The notes under the pieces are model-generated. The model had not been told where the DNA came from. It ran no database searches and was given only the letters and a program-made list of their open reading frames with translations. The position numbers and the translations under genes were made by a program. 64,000 bases of DNA from Porphyrobacter sp. YT40 (lineage in GTDB: Bacteria; Pseudomonadota; Alphaproteobacteria; Sphingomonadales; Sphingomonadaceae): assembly GCF_006542605.1 (NCBI RefSeq), contig NZ_CP041223.1:1-64000 (forward strand). The letters run 5' to 3'. The stretch's first letter is position 1. Every line of letters starts with the position of its first letter. This document shows, one piece after another, positions 16,267 through 24,778 of the stretch.

Positions 16267-19200
16267 ATGCTGTCGGTTGCATCCGTAAGCTCTGCAGGGG
16301 GCGCGGCGAACTACTTCGCGAAAGACGACTACTATGTCGGCGATGGCCCCGCGGAACTGAGCGAATGGGGCGGGAAGGGGGCCGAAGTCCTCGGTCTGAG
16401 CGGGCCCGTCAGCAAGGAGGACTTCGAAAAGGTCCTCGACGGCAAACTGCCCGATGGCACGGTCGTCAACGGTCACGAGAAGCGGCAAAGCGGGACCGAT
16501 CTCACCTTCTCAATGCCGAAATCGGCCAGCCTCCTCGCCCAGCTCGGAGGGGACCAGCGCATCCTCGCGGCGCAGCACGACGCCGTCAAAGCGACGATGG
16601 CGTATCTGGAAAAGCGTTTCGCGGAGACGCGCGACTATTCGCGCAATTCCAAGGGCGAGCCGGTCATCACAGGCAAGCTCGTCTATGCGCTCTTCCAGCA
16701 CGATACGAGCCGCAAGCTCGATCCCCAGAATCACACGCACGCCGTCATCGCGGCGCTCACCCAGACCAAGGACGGCAAGTGGCAGGCGCTCCACAATGTG
16801 GAGATCTGGAAGAACAACTCGGTTCTGGGCTCGATCTACAACGCCGCCCTACGCACTGGACTAGAAAAGCTCGGCTACCAGACGGAGCTCACCGGCAAGC
16901 ACGGGCAGTTCGAGATCAAGGGCGTCTCGCGCGAGGTGGTGCAGGCATTCAGTCAGCGCAGCCTGGAGATCGATGCGAAAGCGAAGGAACTGCGCATATC
17001 GACGCCGCAGGGCCGCGATTCCGTCGTCGTCAACACCCGAGATCCCAAGCTCAATCCGGACGACAAACAGGCGCTCCGCGCCGAGTGGGCGGAGCGCGCC
17101 AGGGGGCTTGGCTTCGATGCCAAGGCTATCGTCGAGCAAGCGCGGGCCCGGGCCAATGACGGACGGGAAGCGCCGCTGGGTACGCCAGAGCGGGTTCAGG
17201 CAGCGCTTGGAGAGCTCCGCGAGACGGCCAAGATCTACACGCGCCCTGCAGACGAGCTGACCACCAACGGCCTCAAGCGGGTAACGCTGACACCGACGCA
17301 ATTGCGGACCGAGATGGCCACCGCGTCCGCCATTCGCGTCATCGGCGAACGCGAGACGTCATGGACGCGAGGCGAACTGGTCAAGACGGCACTCGATCTC
17401 GGCCTCAAGGGCGTAACCGCTGAAGGCGTCGAAGCCCGGATGGATGCCCTTGTCGCAAGCGGTCGTATGCTCGAAGGCGAAAGCACGCGTCTCGACAAGG
17501 CGGTCGACAAATACACGACCCCCGAACACGCTGCGATCGAGCGGGCCACCCTCGCCAACGTGGCTTCCGGTAAGGGGCAAAGCCCCGGCATGATCGACGC
17601 CGGAGAGGCCCCGGCTCGGCTGCGCGAGGTCGCAGGCCCGCACGACCTCAATGCCGAGCAGATCGCGGCCGGCGTCCTCGCCTTGTCGAGCGACGATCGC
17701 ACCGTCGTCATCCAAGGCGTCGCCGGCGCGGGCAAGACCACGCTCATCTCCGCGATCGCCAGCGTCGCCCACCAGGAGGGCCGCGAAGTCATCGGCCTCG
17801 CTTTCGCGAACAAGATGGTCAACGACCTTCGCAACGATACCGAGTTGCGCAAGCCCGGGGGCGAGCTCGTCCAGGGCGGCATCGAGGCGAAGACGGTCTC
17901 ATCCTTCGTCAACCAGCACCTGCGCGCAGCGCTTCATGGCTCAGGACCTGCATTCGAAGCATCGCGCGAGGCGCTCCAGGGCCGCGTCCTCGTGCTCGAC
18001 GAAGCCTCGCTGGTTGCGAACAAGCCGATGAACGATGTCCTCACCATCGCCAACCGGCTCGGTGTCGAAAAACTCGTCATGATCGGCGACAAGGCGCAGC
18101 TGCAGCCGATCGAGGCGGGCAAGAGCTTCTCGCTGATCCAGTCCGATGGACCAGCCATGGCGCGCTTGGACACCAGTCTCCGCCAGCGCACAGACCACAT
18201 GAAGGAGGCGGCGGGGCTCGCCCGGGCAGGAAAGTTCCGCGAGAGCTTCGCCTCGCTGGGCGACAAGGTGGTCGAGGCGGGCAAGGACCATCTCGAAGTG
18301 GCCGCCAAGACCTGGCTCGATCTTTCGCCGGAGGATCGCGAGCGCACCGCGATCTATTCCTCCGGCCGCGATGCACGAATGTCGCTGAACCGGATGGTCC
18401 AGGACGGGCTGCGCGCCGAAGGTGTGTTGAAGGGCGAGGGTATCGAGCTGAGCACGCTGCGGCCGGCTCACGCAACCCGTGAGGAGCTCCGCTACACCGC
18501 GACCTATGCCAAGGGCCAGATGCTCGAGGTTACGCGCCACAACGCCCCTGGCGGGCTTCCGAGGGGCCGCTACGACGTCGAGGGTCTCGACGACAAGGGC
18601 AGGGTGCTGCTGCGCGACGAGAACGGCAAGCTGAAGCGCTTCGATCCGACCCGGATCGATCCCGCCGACAAGCGCGACGCCTTACGTCTTTCGGAGAAGA
18701 CCAAGGAAACCATTCACGAAGGCGACAAGATCCGCTGGACCGAGAAGGACGACGCCCGAAAGCTGATGAAATCCGAGGAGGCGAAGATCCTCGCCATCAA
18801 GGACGGCACAGTCACGGTCGAAAACCGGCACGGCGAGACGGTCGAACTCAAGCAGAACGACAAGATGCTCGAACGCATGGGGCTCGCCTACGCGATCAAC
18901 ATGCATCAGGCGCAGGGCGACACACGCGACATGGCGATCGGGGAGATGCACTCATCCGCGCGTCATCTCTCGAACCAGCGCCTCGCGCTCGTGATGATGA
19001 CCCGCGTGCGCGACGACATCACGATCGTCACCAACGACAAGGACCGTCTGCTTTCCCAGATCGGCCGGAACCCGGGCGACAAGAGCAGCGCGCTCGAGAC
19101 CCTCGGCGAGAAGCGCCTAGACGGCGCGGCCCAAGAGCGAAGTCAGCCCGACTTCAACCCGCGCATTCCCGAACACCTGCTTCCTGCAGGCGCGAAGGAC

Positions 19201-19287
19201 GAGCCGCTCCAAGCGGTCGACAAGGACAGCCTGCGCGCCGTCCCGCAGATCGATCTCCCCGAACGAACCATCGAACGCAGCCGATAG
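16267..19287 (+). CDS. MOBF conjugative relaxase-helicase (TrwC/TraI-like)
   Basis: The 1006-residue protein nicks oriT and unwinds the transferred strand. The relaxase domain (about 1-300) shows the N-terminal tyrosine region (NYFAKDDYYVGDG) and the metal-binding histidine cluster (FQHDTSRKLDPQNHTHAVIA). The helicase part is RecD-like: Walker A GVAGAGKTT near 484-492, Walker B VLDEASLV near 577-584, and a late motif INMHQAQGDTRD near 878. It is shorter than F TraI and close to the length of R388 TrwC. The start follows the HTH gene by one base. Confidence 0.92.
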   Translation: MLSVASVSSAGGAANYFAKDDYYVGDGPAELSEWGGKGAEVLGLSGPVSKEDFEKVLDGKLPDGTVVNGHEKRQSGTDLTFSMPKSASLLAQLGGDQRILAAQHDAVKATMAYLEKRFAETRDYSRNSKGEPVITGKLVYALFQHDTSRKLDPQNHTHAVIAALTQTKDGKWQALHNVEIWKNNSVLGSIYNAALRTGLEKLGYQTELTGKHGQFEIKGVSREVVQAFSQRSLEIDAKAKELRISTPQGRDSVVVNTRDPKLNPDDKQALRAEWAERARGLGFDAKAIVEQARARANDGREAPLGTPERVQAALGELRETAKIYTRPADELTTNGLKRVTLTPTQLRTEMATASAIRVIGERETSWTRGELVKTALDLGLKGVTAEGVEARMDALVASGRMLEGESTRLDKAVDKYTTPEHAAIERATLANVASGKGQSPGMIDAGEAPARLREVAGPHDLNAEQIAAGVLALSSDDRTVVIQGVAGAGKTTLISAIASVAHQEGREVIGLAFANKMVNDLRNDTELRKPGGELVQGGIEAKTVSSFVNQHLRAALHGSGPAFEASREALQGRVLVLDEASLVANKPMNDVLTIANRLGVEKLVMIGDKAQLQPIEAGKSFSLIQSDGPAMARLDTSLRQRTDHMKEAAGLARAGKFRESFASLGDKVVEAGKDHLEVAAKTWLDLSPEDRERTAIYSSGRDARMSLNRMVQDGLRAEGVLKGEGIELSTLRPAHATREELRYTATYAKGQMLEVTRHNAPGGLPRGRYDVEGLDDKGRVLLRDENGKLKRFDPTRIDPADKRDALRLSEKTKETIHEGDKIRWTEKDDARKLMKSEEAKILAIKDGTVTVENRHGETVELKQNDKMLERMGLAYAINMHQAQGDTRDMAIGEMHSSARHLSNQRLALVMMTRVRDDITIVTNDKDRLLSQIGRNPGDKSSALETLGEKRLDGAAQERSQPDFNPRIPEHLLPAGAKDEPLQAVDKDSLRAVPQIDLPERTIERSR

Positions 19288-19297
19288 GAGGAACGCC

Positions 19298-19690
19298 ATG
19301 TACGCCAAGGAAAATTACATCGCAAAGGCAGAGCCGGGCGACAGCCTGGCCCAGATCCTCGCCCACCGGCCGACGATGCACAATTTCTCGGTCGCCACCG
19401 GCCTCGAGCCGGTGGCGAAGAAGCTGGAGGGGGACACGTATTCTGTGTGCGACCTGCAGGTTCACGGGGTCCAGGGCTGCGCGGACCTGCGCAACGACAT
19501 CGCCCGGGAGCATTTTGCGGCCGAGGTGATCGCGCTCGGCCTCGCCCTGTTCGTCGCCGTCATCGTCGGCTCCATCGCGGTGGGTTTCGTCAGCCTGGTG
19601 ACGAAGCTCGCAAAGCCGGTCGGCGAGCACCGCGTCTACGCGCTGTTCCCCCGGCGGGTGAGCCAATTCTGGAAAGGCAAGACCACATGA
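19298..19690 (+). CDS. Small membrane protein, 130 residues
   Basis: AGGAGG precedes the ATG, ten bases after the relaxase stop. The product begins MYAKENYIAKAEPGDSLAQI, has two cysteines near 51 and 61, and one hydrophobic segment near 76-101 (VIALGLALFVAVIVGSIAVG). No family is recognised. Its stop overlaps the next start as ATGA. Position behind the relaxase gene would fit an entry-exclusion or membrane accessory role, but that is speculation. Confidence 0.65.
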   Translation: MYAKENYIAKAEPGDSLAQILAHRPTMHNFSVATGLEPVAKKLEGDTYSVCDLQVHGVQGCADLRNDIAREHFAAEVIALGLALFVAVIVGSIAVGFVSLVTKLAKPVGEHRVYALFPRRVSQFWKGKTT

Positions 19691-19830
19691 ATGACGTTTT
19701 CACGGGCCCGTGGGGCCTGTTCAACGCGACACCGCAGGAACTGGTCGAGATTGGCGTAATGATCGGGGTCTCAATCGCCCTCACGATCCTCATCCACTGG
19801 CGCACGCCCTTCTCTGCAGGAGAGGACTAA
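19687..19830 (+). CDS. Very small membrane protein, 47 residues
   Basis: The ATG overlaps the previous stop as ATGA. The product begins MNDVFTGPWGLFNATPQELV and has a single hydrophobic helix near 20-37 (EIGVMIGVSIALTILIHW). It is coupled to both neighbours, the next gene starting three bases after its stop. Function unknown. Confidence 0.6.
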   Translation: MNDVFTGPWGLFNATPQELVEIGVMIGVSIALTILIHWRTPFSAGED

Positions 19831-19833
19831 GGG

Positions 19834-20361
19834 ATGGACGGACAGTATCTCGTTTATGCCATTGTCGCCGGCGCGCTGCTCGCCGCGGTCGCGCTCCTGC
19901 AGACACTGTCGCGCGGCGAGCTCTCGCGCCTCAAGGTCCAGCCCAAGCCGCTCATGACGCCGCCGGAACGGCGCGTCTGCCTGATGATTGAGCGCGCGCT
20001 GCCCGGTGCCCGCATTCATGCGCAGGTTTCGATGGGGGCCATCATGAACCCGGCCAAGGGCCTGTCGAAATCGGAGTGGTGGACCACCTTCAACAAGTTC
20101 AGCTCAAAGCGCGTCGACTTCGTGGCCGAGGATCCGGAGACCGGACAGATCATCCTCCTCGTCGAGCTCGACGACAGAAGCCACAAGGCGCGGCGCGACA
20201 AGGATCGCGACGAACTCACGCGCCACGCCGGTTACACCACTGTGCGCCTGCCTGCGGGCGAGCGACCCACCCAGCAGAGCGTCACCGCCCGGATCGAGGC
20301 GGCGCTCGGCCTTCCCGCACCCCTGCCCGGACAGCGTTTGTCCGCGCCCATCAGAGCCTGA
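19834..20361 (+). CDS. DUF2726 domain protein, membrane-anchored
   Basis: The 175-residue product has one N-terminal membrane helix (about 6-24), then a domain beginning KPLMTPPERRVCLMIERALP. Next come KRVDFVAEDPETGQIILLVE and LDDRSHKARRDKDRDE, the DUF2726 pattern. The D...E-LD arrangement resembles the PD-(D/E)XK nuclease-like fold of this family. Known relatives occur beside topoisomerase or mobile genes, but the role is not established. It is tightly packed with the small membrane genes upstream. Confidence 0.8.
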   Translation: MDGQYLVYAIVAGALLAAVALLQTLSRGELSRLKVQPKPLMTPPERRVCLMIERALPGARIHAQVSMGAIMNPAKGLSKSEWWTTFNKFSSKRVDFVAEDPETGQIILLVELDDRSHKARRDKDRDELTRHAGYTTVRLPAGERPTQQSVTARIEAALGLPAPLPGQRLSAPIRA

Positions 20362-20374
20362 AGGAGGATACGTC

Positions 20375-20584
20375 ATGGCTTACGATTACGAAGACGTCGG
20401 TACATTCGGCAGCAAGCGTGCCGCCGAGGACTGGGCCCACCGCAACAAGGTCGACCTGCGCGATCTCCATATCCGCAACCTGGGCGGAGAACGCGTCGAG
20501 GTCGGTGTCCGCAAGAGCGGATACGACCCCCGGGAAAACTACGACAACAGAACTGGCGAGAGGCGAGACGGCTTCTGGCGCTGA
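20375..20584 (+). CDS. Small hypothetical protein, 69 residues
   Basis: AAGGAGG precedes the ATG. The product begins MAYDYEDVGTFGSKRAAEDW and is soluble and charged. No family is recognised. It follows the DUF2726 gene by 13 bases. Confidence 0.6.
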   Translation: MAYDYEDVGTFGSKRAAEDWAHRNKVDLRDLHIRNLGGERVEVGVRKSGYDPRENYDNRTGERRDGFWR

Positions 20585-20670
20585 CCGAATTCCCGCGGGA
20601 GCGGGGATGGCACCCACAAGGTGCCCCAACCCACGCCGGATGAACCGGCAATCGAAGAAGGATGACCATC

Positions 20671-21021
20671 ATGAAGTATCTGTTCTCGACCCTGGCGCTC
20701 GCTTGCGCGCTCGCCGCGAGCCCCGCCGCAGCCCAGGAGGCTGCTCCAGAAGCGGCCGCCGCACCCATTCACAAGGAAGTGAATCCCGGCATGGCCGCAG
20801 CGATCAAGAAGATCGCCAATGGCACGAGCCCCGCGACGGACGAACGCGCGGCAAAGCTGAAACTCCTCGCCTACCTCGAAAAGCACAAGCTCGAGCGCAA
20901 TCATGCAGCGCATCAGCATGGTACCACCGAATGCACCAAGTGCGAGAAGACCGAATGCGAGAGTGACGATTGCGATCGGGCAAAGCCTCGGCCGAAGTGC
21001 GACGCCGGGCAGAAGTGCTGA
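20671..21021 (+). CDS. Secreted cysteine-rich small protein
   Basis: I chose ATG 20671 over 20662 because AAGGA lies ten bases upstream. A clear signal peptide (MKYLFSTLALACALAASPAA, cleavage after AAAQ) leads into an Ala-rich helix. The tail carries HQHGTTECTKCEKTECESDD and more cysteines, suggesting metal binding in the periplasm. Mature length is about 95 residues. No family is recognised. Confidence 0.7.
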   Translation: MKYLFSTLALACALAASPAAAQEAAPEAAAAPIHKEVNPGMAAAIKKIANGTSPATDERAAKLKLLAYLEKHKLERNHAAHQHGTTECTKCEKTECESDDCDRAKPRPKCDAGQKC

Positions 21022-21083
21022 GAACGACGAACTCAGACCCGTCTGACAGCCGACTGCGGCACGCCACCGGGAGAGGGGACGAT

Positions 21084-21524
21084 ATGATCGAGGAACAGCC
21101 ACAGTGCCCGTTCTGCAGGCGCTTCATGCCGGAGTGGGGCACCCCGCTCCCGGTGAAGGCTTGCGACATCTGCGATCGCCCCCTCTTCCTTTTCCCCTCG
21201 CTCCTGCGGAAGCGGAGGCTTCACATCCTGTCGGCCATCGACGTCGCCAAGGTGACGATGCTCCCAATCGTCGGCGGCGCTACAGTCTCGTTTGGCATGG
21301 GCGGACTCGATCCGGACCAGTTCGCTGCAGCCGTGGCCGGAGCACTGCTCGCATGGGGCATGATCGACGTCTGGGACGGAACGGCAGGGATCAAGACCGA
21401 TTTCGACCGCGTTAAGAAACAGGTCAAGCGCGGGAGCGCGGCGCGCAAGATGTCGATCGCCAAGACCATCTTCGGCCTTTCCTCAATCGTCCTCGGGTCG
21501 ATCGGCTTGTTGATGGTGAACTGA
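21084..21524 (+). CDS. Zinc-ribbon membrane protein, 146 residues
   Basis: The N-terminus carries CPFC and CDIC pairs 20 residues apart, a small zinc ribbon. Hydrophobic segments near 57-75, 80-97 and 128-145 follow, so the ribbon is probably cytoplasmic in front of a membrane bundle. GAGAGGGG lies upstream of the ATG. Function unknown. The next gene starts two bases after its stop. Confidence 0.65.
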   Translation: MIEEQPQCPFCRRFMPEWGTPLPVKACDICDRPLFLFPSLLRKRRLHILSAIDVAKVTMLPIVGGATVSFGMGGLDPDQFAAAVAGALLAWGMIDVWDGTAGIKTDFDRVKKQVKRGSAARKMSIAKTIFGLSSIVLGSIGLLMVN

Positions 21525-21526
21525 CC

Positions 21527-22147
21527 ATGGGCATGGACGACCGCGAATACATGCACGACCGATACCGCGAACGCGGCGGCGCGCGGTCGCTCCCGATCTG
21601 GCGCGAACGCCATGCCCGCCTGGAGTTCGACGACGCCGACATGGTCCCGGAGAGATACGCACGGCGGCGGTTCTCCGGCGACGGCAGCAATCCGGGAAAG
21701 ACCTACGCTAGACCCAAAAAGAATATCGTGGCGGCGGCGGGCCTCGCGGCGATCGCACTGGTCTATACGATCATTGCTGCACCCTTTGGTGCACTCTTCA
21801 GCGGGCTCCCTAAAAACGGCGAATTCCGCGTCCGCGCGGAGCTGCAGGACGCCGAGACCGCTACCCTCACATTCACGGCCGACACCGAGCCGGTAGCGCT
21901 TCACCTTCTCGACAGTAAAGATCGTGAAGTCTTCGTTGGATTTATCCGAGCCGAGAAAACGGCGAAGCTCAAAGTCCCGGCAGGGACATGGCATACGATC
22001 GTCACTTCGGGAACGAGGGAGAGCCTGACCTCGGCCAGCGATCTGGACCACGGCAGACCTCTCGGGATCATCAAGCTGGCAGCTGGCTCGACTTTGAAGA
22101 TCTCACCATCACCAAGTATGAAGGCAGTAAAGGGACGCGAAAAATGA
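21527..22147 (+). CDS. Single-pass membrane protein, 206 residues
   Basis: A very charged N-terminal part (MGMDDREYMHDRYRERGGAR) precedes one membrane helix near 68-90 and a beta-rich C-terminal domain that should lie in the periplasm. The stop overlaps the next gene as ATGA. No family is recognised. Confidence 0.65.
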   Translation: MGMDDREYMHDRYRERGGARSLPIWRERHARLEFDDADMVPERYARRRFSGDGSNPGKTYARPKKNIVAAAGLAAIALVYTIIAAPFGALFSGLPKNGEFRVRAELQDAETATLTFTADTEPVALHLLDSKDREVFVGFIRAEKTAKLKVPAGTWHTIVTSGTRESLTSASDLDHGRPLGIIKLAAGSTLKISPSPSMKAVKGREK

Positions 22148-22842
22148 GCAGAATCACATCAGTTCGAGGCAAAGCTATTCTGGCAATTGGTGCGGCGCTA
22201 TGCGCGGCATCACCGGCGATGGCGCAGCGCGCCGACCGCTCGATCGAGATCTATCATATCTTCGATCTGAAGACCTCCGCGACGCGAGCGGAGGTAACCC
22301 GGGCGATCACCGATTCCCTCAACGCCAACGTCACCGACAGCGATACGGTCATGCCGCTGGTGCGGGGAGAGCCGCCCGAAAAGCCCGGAACGTTCGAGCT
22401 CGTCGACGCGCTTGAGAATTCGCGGATGGGTGGCCTCGCCGCGCTCATCCCTGCCGCGCAGCGGGCCCAGCTCAAGCAGGTCAAGTGCGACGGCGCCGTC
22501 TGGATCGCGAATGCGGTGCGCCGCATCCGCGGTTCACAGAACCTTCGCCTGACGATGTGTCTCTTCCCCTACACCGAGGGCTACCATCTCGACGTCTACG
22601 CGGTGGATACGGAAGAGAAGGGAGGTGGCCTGGCCGCCAAGCTGGGGCGCGCGATCGCCGGGGCCGTGGTCAAGGATCCTCGGGACTGGACTAACAAGAC
22701 CATCGTCGGCACCGTCCGGTCGGTTTCGAGAGCCACCGGCGCCACCGTAACCTACGTCGAAGGGCAGCCCGCTTTTGAAGGTGCTCCCTGGAACGACGAA
22801 AACACGCTCCTTCCCCAAGATTCGGAGAAAACGCCCGAATGA
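22144..22842 (+). CDS. Secreted protein of unknown function, 232 residues
   Basis: The product has a signal peptide (MSRITSVRGKAILAIGAALC, cleavage after AMAQ) and a mixed alpha/beta mature part of about 205 residues with two cysteines near 117 and 139. The start overlaps the upstream stop as ATGA, so this is the last of a coupled series of envelope genes. Function unknown. Confidence 0.7.
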   Translation: MSRITSVRGKAILAIGAALCAASPAMAQRADRSIEIYHIFDLKTSATRAEVTRAITDSLNANVTDSDTVMPLVRGEPPEKPGTFELVDALENSRMGGLAALIPAAQRAQLKQVKCDGAVWIANAVRRIRGSQNLRLTMCLFPYTEGYHLDVYAVDTEEKGGGLAAKLGRAIAGAVVKDPRDWTNKTIVGTVRSVSRATGATVTYVEGQPAFEGAPWNDENTLLPQDSEKTPE

Positions 22843-22851
22843 CCCAAAGAA

Positions 22852-23136
22852 ATGGGTGCATCAGTAATTGTCGTGCCACGTCCGTTACGTTACGCCCGCC
22901 CAATGCACGGCGCGACTATATCAACGCTGGACAGAGCGCGGTTTCTCTCGCTGCTCGAACGGGCGTCGACTTTGATGATCGACTTGGACGCCGATGGTCT
23001 CAACGACAGCGTCGGCGCAATGGCCGAAGCGATCGATGGCTTGCGCAACCATCCCTGCGCGCGTGAACACGACTTCGTGCTTATCGACACCTACCCGCTC
23101 AATTGCCTTAAGACGACAAACCAGGAGATCCATTGA
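22852..23136 (+). CDS. Hypothetical protein, up to 94 residues
   Basis: The start may be ATG 22852 or the later ATG 22903 (MHGATISTLDRARF). The product is soluble and acidic. Its TGA overlaps the ATG of the MucR-like gene (TGATG), so the two are coupled. No family is recognised. Confidence 0.5.
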   Translation: MGASVIVVPRPLRYARPMHGATISTLDRARFLSLLERASTLMIDLDADGLNDSVGAMAEAIDGLRNHPCAREHDFVLIDTYPLNCLKTTNQEIH

Positions 23137-23564
23137 TGCAAGACCCTGCCGACCGTCATGAAACGCTCGTCACCCTGACGGCCGACATCGTCTCCGCGCA
23201 TGTGTCCAACAACACCATCAAACCCGAAGAGCTGCCGAAGCTGATCGCCAACGTATTCGGCGCACTCGACGGCGCCGGTTCCACCCCTGCGCCGCAGGAA
23301 GAGCTAACCCCAGCGGTCCCGATCCGCGGCTCGGTCAAGAAGGACGCCATCAGCTGCCTCGACTGCGGCAAGAAGATGAAAATGCTGAAGCGTCATCTCG
23401 CGACCGAGCATGGGATAACCCCCGACGAATACCGTGCCAAATGGAACCTCGGGCCCGACTATCCGATGGTTGCTGCGAACTACGCCGAGACGCGCCGCGA
23501 TCTGGCCAAGAAGATCGGCCTCGGACGCAAGCCAGGGCAACGGCGCGGGCGACGCAAGGCATGA
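23136..23564 (+). CDS. MucR/Ros-family zinc-finger transcriptional regulator
   Basis: The 142-residue product carries CLDCGKKMKMLKRHLATEH, the Ros-type C2H2 zinc finger, followed by GITPDEYRAKWNL and YAETRRDLAKKIGLG, both MucR/Ros signatures. A basic tail ends the protein. AGGAG lies upstream. These proteins repress promoters rich in AT and often control plasmid or exopolysaccharide genes. It closes the envelope-gene series and may regulate it or the transfer operon. Confidence 0.88.
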   Translation: MQDPADRHETLVTLTADIVSAHVSNNTIKPEELPKLIANVFGALDGAGSTPAPQEELTPAVPIRGSVKKDAISCLDCGKKMKMLKRHLATEHGITPDEYRAKWNLGPDYPMVAANYAETRRDLAKKIGLGRKPGQRRGRRKA

Positions 23565-23684
23565 GAGCATTGTCCGGACGTCGCAGTCCACCACAGACCG
23601 ATGACAAGGCCGCAAGCCGCTCAAAAGGACGCCGGCGTCCATCGCCCATCTCGGAAGCGCTGCTATACGCCGAATTCGCCGTCC
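23561..23684 (+). pseudogene. 5' fragment of an unknown gene cut by IS6100
   Basis: A frame starting at an ATG that overlaps the MucR stop (ATGA) runs for 41 codons up to the IS6100 end, then continues into the IS. The product is basic (MRALSGRRSPPQTDDKAASR). It looks like the coupled next gene of the operon, interrupted by the element; the rest is not found elsewhere in the window. Confidence 0.4.
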
Positions 23685-24564
23685 GGCTCTGTTGCAAAGA
23701 TTGGCGGCAGTCAGAGGTAGGCTGTCGCTCTGCGCCGATCAGGCGGCTGCTGCGAAATGGTGGTTGAGCATGCCCATGGCCTCCGTCAGCGCCGAGGGCC
23801 CAATGCCAAAAGCTCTCTCCACAAGGCGCACCTCGCCCCTGATGCCGGGCTGCAGGCACCAGGGGCGAGCCTGTCCTTTGCGCAGGGCTCGCATGACTTC
23901 GAATCCCTTGATCGTGGCATAGGCCGTGGGGATCGATTTGAAACCGCGCACCGGCTTGATCAGTATCTTGAGCTTTCCGTGATCGGCCTCGATCACGTTA
24001 TTGAGATACTTCACCTGCCGGTGGGCCGTCTCCCGGTCCAGCTTTCCTTCGCGCTTCAATTCGGTGATCGCTGCACCATAGCTCGGCGCTTTGTCGGTAT
24101 TGAGCGTGGCAGGCTTTTCCCAGTGCTTCAGGCCTCGCAGGGCCTTGCCCAGGAACCGCTTCGCTGCCTTGGCGCTGCGGGTCGGCGACAGGTAGAAATC
24201 GATCGTGTCGCCCCGCTTGTCGACTGCCCGGTACAGGTAGGTCCACTTGCCCCGCACCTTGACGTAGGTTTCATCCAGGCGCCAGCTCGGATCAAAGCCA
24301 CGCCGCCAGAACCAGCGCAGCCGCTTCTCCATCTCCGGGGCGTAGCACTGGACCCAGCGATAGATCGTCGTATGGTCGACCGAAATGCCGCGTTCCGCCA
24401 GCATTTCCTCAAGGTCGCGATAGCTGATCGGATAGCGACAATACCAGCGCACCGCCCACAGGATCACATCACCCTGGAAATGGCGCCACTTGAAATCCGT
24501 CATCGTTCCGTCCGTCCAATCTCCGCCAAGCATGCTCAAGCTTCACGATTTTTGCAACAGAGCC
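23685..24564 (-). mobile_element. IS6100, copy 1
   Basis: The element is 880 bp, bounded by GGCTCTGTTGCAAA and its complement TTTGCAACAGAGCC, and is identical in length and layout to the copies at 28499 and 61114. The eight bases on either side (CGCCGTCC and CCTGAAAC) do not match, so there is no target duplication. That fits IS6-type cointegration followed by rearrangement. Confidence 0.97.
23739..24503 (-). CDS. tnpA: IS6100 transposase
   Basis: The 254-residue DDE transposase begins MTDFKWRHFQGDVILWAVRW. An HTH region (YRDLEEMLAERGISVDHTTI) precedes the catalytic acidic residues, seen in WRLDETYVKV, LNTDKAPSYG and VIEADHGKLK. IS6-family enzymes move by replicative cointegration, so pairs of copies can mobilise the DNA between them. 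A start 12 codons upstream is also open. Confidence 0.96.
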   Translation of the reverse strand: MTDFKWRHFQGDVILWAVRWYCRYPISYRDLEEMLAERGISVDHTTIYRWVQCYAPEMEKRLRWFWRRGFDPSWRLDETYVKVRGKWTYLYRAVDKRGDTIDFYLSPTRSAKAAKRFLGKALRGLKHWEKPATLNTDKAPSYGAAITELKREGKLDRETAHRQVKYLNNVIEADHGKLKILIKPVRGFKSIPTAYATIKGFEVMRALRKGQARPWCLQPGIRGEVRLVERAFGIGPSALTEAMGMLNHHFAAAA

Positions 24565-24641
24565 CCTGAAACGGCGTTGCGACACCGGCGCTATTCGGAT
24601 AGGAGATAGATATTCGTATTGCCAAGTGTGGAGCTATCAGC

Positions 24642-24671
24642 ATGGGAAACGCTAAGTCAGCAGACAAGTAA
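24642..24671 (+). CDS. Leader peptide of floR (nine codons)
   Basis: ATG to TAA encodes MGNAKSADK, with GGAG nine bases upstream. It closely resembles the nine-residue cmlA leader ending in KNADK, at which ribosomes stall when chloramphenicol is present. A perfect hairpin follows directly after the stop codon. Translational attenuation of floR by phenicols is therefore likely by analogy with cmlA. Confidence 0.7.
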   Translation: MGNAKSADK

Positions 24672-24700
24672 GCCGCAACAACAAGCACTGTTGTTGCGGC
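24672..24700 (+). promoter_or_regulatory. Attenuator hairpin of the floR leader
   Basis: GCCGCAACAACA and TGTTGTTGCGGC form a perfect 12-bp stem with a five-base loop, beginning at the first base after the leader stop. A ribosome stalled near the end of the leader would cover and open the stem. The floR start lies 78 bases downstream, so a second alternative pairing would be needed to hide its ribosome binding site. Confidence 0.65.
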
Positions 24701-24778
24701 GTTCTGTAAGATCAATCCCAATCTGATTGTTGACGAGCAGACGCCGCCCGGAATCTTTAATCGAGCGGTTGATTCGTC

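Noticed and set aside
23757-24569. Plus-strand open frame of about 270 codons across each IS6100 copy
   Set aside because: It is the antisense shadow of the IS6100 transposase; the continuous frame with the emrB remnant at 28571-30568 is accidental and lacks any domain in the IS part.
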